Shown one piece after another: positions 46,622-46,657 of a stretch of 46,657 bases of DNA. The number at the start of each line of letters is the position of its first letter. The first letter of the stretch is position 1. The translations under genes and the position numbers were made by a program. The notes beneath the pieces were generated by a model. The model ran no database searches and was not told the origin of the DNA. It worked only from the letters and a program-made list of their open reading frames with translations. Source of the stretch: a virus; the IMG/VR virus record IMGVR_UViG_3300032086_004149, positions 1-46,657 of that record. One strand, 5' to 3'.

Positions 46622-46657
46622 TCTAATACCTTTCTACTATTGTAAAATCCACCGAAA

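Noticed and set aside
1-46657. CRISPR array, insertion sequences, attachment sites
   Set aside because: No regularly spaced repeats, transposase, integrase or terminal inverted repeats with target duplications were found by eye.

Overview
The window looks like part of the genome of a large, AT-rich tailed bacteriophage. It carries a near-complete phage-type DNA replication, recombination and nucleotide-synthesis set, a phage-type sigma factor, overlapping compact genes, tRNAs, homing-type nucleases and virion/lysis-type genes. No terminase, portal, major capsid or integrase gene is recognisable here, so family-level placement is not possible. The host is not shown directly. A Tat-exported DUF1501 protein (a family especially abundant in Planctomycetes), a papain-like C1 peptidase and other exported proteins hint at a planctomycete or similar Gram-negative host; this is inference.

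Layout. Positions 1-8242 are on the plus strand: a deoxyribosyltransferase-like fragment, a trypsin-like protease, thyX, a staphylococcal-nuclease-like protein, small membrane and exported proteins, then a stable-RNA cluster (4150-5242), dCMP deaminase, an HNH nuclease, the DUF1501 protein and a HAD phosphatase. From 8219 to the end everything is on the minus strand. Read in minus-strand order from the right edge: SSB, small proteins and a glycosyltransferase; a virion/membrane module with a T4-late-like promoter; nrdA and nrdB; MazG, a multidomain phage protein, PhoH; RecA with a Vsr-like nuclease; DnaB and DnaG; dNMP kinase; UDP-galactopyranose mutase; a Cas4-like nuclease; a DNA polymerase III alpha split into two genes with a DnaQ-type exonuclease gene between them; a second SSB-like protein; a sigma factor; a glycan cassette of about 5 kb; an annealing-type protein; and heptose-type sugar kinase and nucleotidyltransferase genes.

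The most notable observation is at 4402-5242. The sequence there encodes what I read as a circularly permuted, two-piece tmRNA. The acceptor piece (T arm and CACCTCC strand) lies upstream, directly after tRNA-Gln and tRNA-Leu. The coding piece (5' strand GGGGGTG, pseudoknot PK1 and a tag frame ending ALAA-stop) lies downstream. An HNH endonuclease gene occupies the segment between them. The two pieces pair through a 7-bp acceptor stem with the alanine-identity G3-U70 wobble and through a 14-bp P2 helix. The predicted tag is (A)AEPSFALAA.

A second notable pattern is a family of three intrinsic terminators (about 4.2, 10.2 and 42.7 kb). They share a same-length 53-nt core with covarying stems and a conserved 7-nt apical loop, and all have the same orientation relative to transcription.

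Together the genes describe a phage that makes its own dNTPs (RNR, ThyX, dCMP deaminase, dNMP kinase, MazG), replicates with a bacterial-type DnaE/DnaB/DnaG/SSB machine, recombines with RecA and accessory nucleases, switches transcription with its own sigma factor, services stalled host ribosomes with its own tmRNA, and probably modifies glycans.
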